DNA from: Jacaranda mimosifolia
Taxonomy: Eukaryota; Streptophyta; Magnoliopsida; Lamiales; Bignoniaceae
Length of the DNA: 64,000 nt
Reading direction: 5' to 3'
NCBI GenBank assembly: GCA_018894105.1
Contig: CM032117.1
Coordinates: forward strand, 1,949,501-2,013,500
The notes beneath the pieces were generated by a model. That model worked only from the letters and a program-made list of their open reading frames with translations, was not told the origin of the DNA and searched no databases. This document shows, piece by piece, positions 60,560 to 64,000 of this stretch. The number at the start of each line of letters is the position of its first letter. Position 1 is the first letter of the stretch. The translations under genes and the position numbers were made by a program.

Positions 60560-62218
60560 GCGTCTCATGGACAGCAAAAGTGCCTTTAACCAGTCTTGCC
60601 TGCCAATTCAGAAACCAAAATGATCATTTAAGAGCTTAGGAGCAGAAATCAAGCAAAATTATCAAACAAATTGCTCCCCTAATGATGTAAGGAACCTAAA
60701 CATAAGGATCCAGACAAAATAGTTACAATGTGGCATATATGAAAAAAGAGTAACCTAATGCACTTGCTATGCATAACTGACTTGATTGCACTTACATCAT
60801 GGTTTAAAATGCACAAGACTGAAATCATGGGATCACTCCGGGCCACTCCTAGTTTAACATTTTTAACTCTTATTCTACTGTACTCGTTTACTAACTTGAC
60901 TCTAAGCACTCAATTCTGTGACAGTCTATTGTCGACAGTATCAATCAAGATATACAGATATAAAATTTATACCTATAAATGGAAACGGTACGATCTTGCT
61001 TTCAAAATTAAATATTGTGTATTTTATATTTTTAAAGTTCTTTTTAAAAATAAAATTTCATTGAAAAATATCTAATTTTCATAAAACTACAATTGAGATA
61101 TTATACAAGTACATATTAGACACGTGGTTCTAAATTTAATTACCCACTTTGACGTACGCCTTATCCACATTATTTTATGGAGTTATACAAATTTATGAAT
61201 GACATTGGGATTAGTTCTGGATTCAAATTTAATTTGAAATTATTATGATGGGCTAACTTTAATTAAAATGATGAAATTTAAATTATTGGGTTACTTTATT
61301 TATAAATAATTTTGATTAAATCAATAAATGATATTTCTTATACAAACTACTTACTATAAATAGTCCAATGAGTACAATTAATATTTTATTATTTTAATCT
61401 CTCAGTGATACTTATATAACTTTGTACTGATTTGAGTATCGAAAAGTTGATAGAATGCATCTTACCGCGTCTGATGTGTTTGTAATTTCAAGACCCAGCC
61501 CTAGGTTTGCAATTGAGATGACCAAGACATCTTCTCTATTTCTCTATTTAAGTTGGTCGTCTCTACTCTATGATTATGTAATTACATCCGTTAGTGTCAA
61601 GGGGTTTTGAGGGTCTTGTACCCATGGTTCGGACGTATTATATCAATTTAATTTTATCATCACCTTTGAACCATTATGAAGCTATGGTTCTTATAAAGAA
61701 CCATCTTCTTTTAAAATGAATTATAAAAATAAAATAAAAATTATTACCCTTCTAATATTCAATGATCAAATTAACTTTATTAATTTTAAGAAATTAAAAA
61801 CTCTCTTTTCTTAATATTAAACTCTAATTCAATCATAAGAAAATCAGAAAAAATAAATCCTAAGAAATGAATTTAATCAGAAGAAAATTGGGGAAAAAAT
61901 ACAAATCAAGTAACAATACAACTTTTACACGCTTCGTCGACTTGTTGCCCGTTTCCACACGGACCACCCCTTTATTTCTAGAAAACACGTCCAGTTGTAA
62001 GTATAACAAGTCCATGACTGACATGAAGGTTCAGCCAGTCCTGTTTCATCTCAGCAAGTCAACCGCAAAAACTACCCAAGTCTTGGTCTTTTAAGATCGA
62101 AGTCTCCCTCCACTTGTACAGAGAAAACACTATAACTTAACATCTAAATCAATGCAGCTTTATCCAAAACCCTAGATTTGTCCTCAGGCTTGTGATCATA
62201 CTTTCAACGTTAATTCCC
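60560..62218. other. End of unit A and upstream region of the second DC1 copy
   Basis: The part 60560-60975 is the tail of unit A; its first portion matches the end of the window (63912-64000). From 60976 unit B begins. The plus frames at 60758-61075 and 61867-62094 are AT-driven and without domains. Confidence 0.55.
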
Positions 62219-63123
62219 ATGGCTGCTCTACCAAGAACTTCCATAGATCATTTTACTCATCCACAGCATCCATTAGAAGAATTTGACGCTCAGCAAGAAT
62301 ACATCTGCGATGGCTGCAAAACTTCTGGAACAGGCAAAAGATATCGTTGCCATTGCTGCAATTTTGACCTGCACGAGTACTGCGGGACGTGCCCGCAGGT
62401 CATGTCTTCATTCATGCACCAACACGCCCTCTGCCTGCTGATGTGGAATGCACAAGACGCACGCCAAGTTGGGCGGGGTTGTGACCTGTGTGGATATCCC
62501 ATCGGGGGCTTGTTTTAAGCTGCATAGAGTGTGAGTTCGGTGTGCATTCGTTATGCTCCCAATTGCCTGAGAAATTGCAACACGCCATGCACATGAGTCA
62601 TCAGTTGACTCTCCAATCCCCGGGGATAGCTGCTTGTTGTGCCGCCTGTAGAGGATTGTGCAAAGGTTGGCGATACAGGTGTGGGGTTTGCAGCTTTGAT
62701 ATTCATTTGGAGTGCATTTTAAAGCCTGTGGTGCCATGCCCGCAAAGTGCGATAACGAATCAGCGTGGGATTCCTATGTTTGATCGATGGATTCCTTTCC
62801 ATGGCGGCCAGCCACAGTTTGCGAATTATTATTATGGGTATCCTAATGGCCCTAGCCCTGGCCCTGGATATCATTTTGGACCTGGACCTGGTTTTAGTAT
62901 GCATCAAGGTCAGTATCTGTATCCGAACAATTCGATGCCACAGAATATGCATCAAGGTCAGTATATGTATCCTAGCAATTTTATGCCACAGAACCAAGTG
63001 GGTGCAGCTGCTAGTAATAATGGAACAGGGCTGTCCATATTTTCTCTAGTGGCGCAACTTGGATTTGAAGTGCTGTCAAATATGATCTTTGGGTTGGATT
63101 TATCTTCCTTCTTTTCCGGTTGA
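62219..63123 (+). pseudogene. DC1-domain protein, second tandem copy, frameshifted
   Basis: It is colinear with the gene at 58446 from MAALPRTSIDHFTHPQHPL to the same SSFFSG end. Module 1 is complete (YICDGCKTSGTGKRYRCHCC). In module 2 the text ggcttgttttaagctgca has one base fewer than ggcttgtttttcaggtgca in copy A, so the frame stops at 62518 after YPIGGLF. The rest (CEFGVHSLCSQLP, module 3 CCAACRGLCKGWRYRCGVC, tail) is open in another frame. The Tyr/Gln-rich tail has an extra repeat (MHQGQYLYPNN, then MHQGQYMYPSN). The TATA box is also damaged. As it stands only a protein of about 100 residues could be made. A sequencing error at the T run cannot be excluded without reads. Confidence 0.88.
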
Positions 63124-64000
63124 GGTCAATGTTTTGGTTTTGTTAAATTCTTGTTGCATTTGTGGTTAAAAAATCTATGTACGTCAAATGTTTTTTTTCT
63201 TGATTTTGATTAACTATTGTTGTTCATGTTGAATGGTTATCGTTTTTGTGTGTGTGTGTGTGTGTGTGTTATGAGAATGATCTAAATGACTTTGTCTAAA
63301 CTGTTGTATGTTTATGCATCATGTACAACAATAAGATTCTTGTGAACTACTAGAAGCTCAAAATTAATTGGAAATAGTATAAGTGGACAAAGGCGAGAAA
63401 TTATTGGACATGATCTTTATGTGAAATTATACATTAAAACTATCAGACAATTTATTTTATAAATTATACAACCTAATATTACTTCAAATAATTGATTAAA
63501 TGTAAGTTTGAGTTAGACAAACAAGTTCAATTAGACAAGAGTATTTTAGTCCTTGAGTTTCTCTATTTTCTTTTTAGAAGCATTCAATTTAATTATTTCA
63601 TATATTTAAAGACTAATTCATTAATTAAGTACAATAGGCAAAGATAAATTAAATATAATCAACAATATATTTAAATTGAGTCATAGAAGAAATAATCCAC
63701 ATATAGATAAATACTACATTTCTTCTTTGATAATTATAAAGTTTTGAGGTCTCGATCTTATTATTTAAGCATACAACTTCACAAATTAGAGTATAAACTA
63801 AAAGAGTTCAACACATTAATTATTTCCCATTGCCTCCATGGATTACAATACCACAGAGTAAGCTCAGATTTCTCCATCCCACAGTTCTTCAACTGTTTTG
63901 TACTGGCTTAGTGTCTCATGGACAGCAAAAGTGCCTTTAACCAGTCTTGCCTGCCAATTCAGAAACCAAAATCTTTTAAGAGCTTAGGAGCACAAATCAA
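63124..64000. other. 3' flank of the second DC1 copy
   Basis: It matches 59307-60092 and then 60557-60650 directly, without the MITE. A (TG)n run lies at 63248-63269 where unit A has only 'gtttttgtatt'. No gene. Confidence 0.6.
63248..63269. repeat. (TG)n microsatellite
   Basis: About eleven TG units, newly expanded relative to the matching place in unit A. Confidence 0.95.

Larger units (their letters stand above)
56709..60975. repeat. Tandem duplication, unit A (with the intact DC1 gene)
   Basis: Unit A begins at ggaaacggtaggatcctgct and ends where the same text (ggaaacggtacgatcttgct) recurs at 60976. The whole unit, with promoter, coding region and 3' flank, aligns with unit B apart from two insertions in A (56806-57331 and 60096-60556), both MITEs. 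Without them the unit is about 3.3 kb. Confidence 0.9.
60976..64000. repeat. Tandem duplication, unit B (with the broken DC1 gene), continuing past the window
   Basis: It is colinear with unit A from ggaaacggtacgatcttgct to the last base of the window, lacking the two MITEs. The window ends inside the unit, so further copies may follow. Confidence 0.9.

Overview
The window is nuclear DNA of a eudicot plant. The evidence is AT-rich sequence, genes split by many short GT-AG introns, plant-type orthologues (a plant ATG1 kinase, PRA1A, a plastid-type uracil phosphoribosyltransferase, DC1-domain proteins), a plant nuclear tRNA-Val and plant transposon types. The species cannot be named from the sequence. 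All gene calls come from reading the sequence; no database search was run.

Layout. (1) 1-1761: end of an LTR retrotransposon carrying a diverged tandem repeat of about 194 bp. (2) About 2.9-30 kb: no intact gene, but a dense graveyard of intron-containing gene fragments, all on the minus strand and from unrelated families: endo-beta-mannanase, tripeptidyl peptidase II, the HEAT-repeat protein SHOOT GRAVITROPISM 6, a DEAH-box RNA helicase, and several exon-like pieces I cannot name. Local tandem and dispersed duplications have copied the pieces, and frameshifts and stops are plain in most of them. (3) 31690-39842, minus: an intact 13-exon ATG1-type autophagy kinase gene (721 codons). (4) 40-43 kb: intergenic DNA with a Tourist-like MITE, a poly-G tract and a tRNA-Val(CAC). 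(5) 43212-45414, plus: a complete 7-exon PRA1A gene. (6) 45.4-51.6 kb: mostly intergenic, with two possible small membrane-protein genes (48917-49081 and 50492-50839). (7) 51612-56549, minus: a complete 12-exon uracil phosphoribosyltransferase gene with a plastid transit peptide. (8) 56.7 kb to the end: a tandem duplication of a DC1-domain gene. The first copy is intact. The second has a one-base frameshift and a damaged TATA box. The first unit has gained two related MITEs, each visible as an insertion against the empty site in the second unit.

The genes do not form a pathway; they are ordinary plant neighbours (autophagy initiation, vesicle trafficking, uracil salvage, zinc-binding stress-type protein). 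I found no new biochemical system. The most unusual part is the one-orientation mosaic of fragments from at least four gene families between 2.9 and 30 kb, followed by the recent DC1 duplication with its datable MITE insertions.
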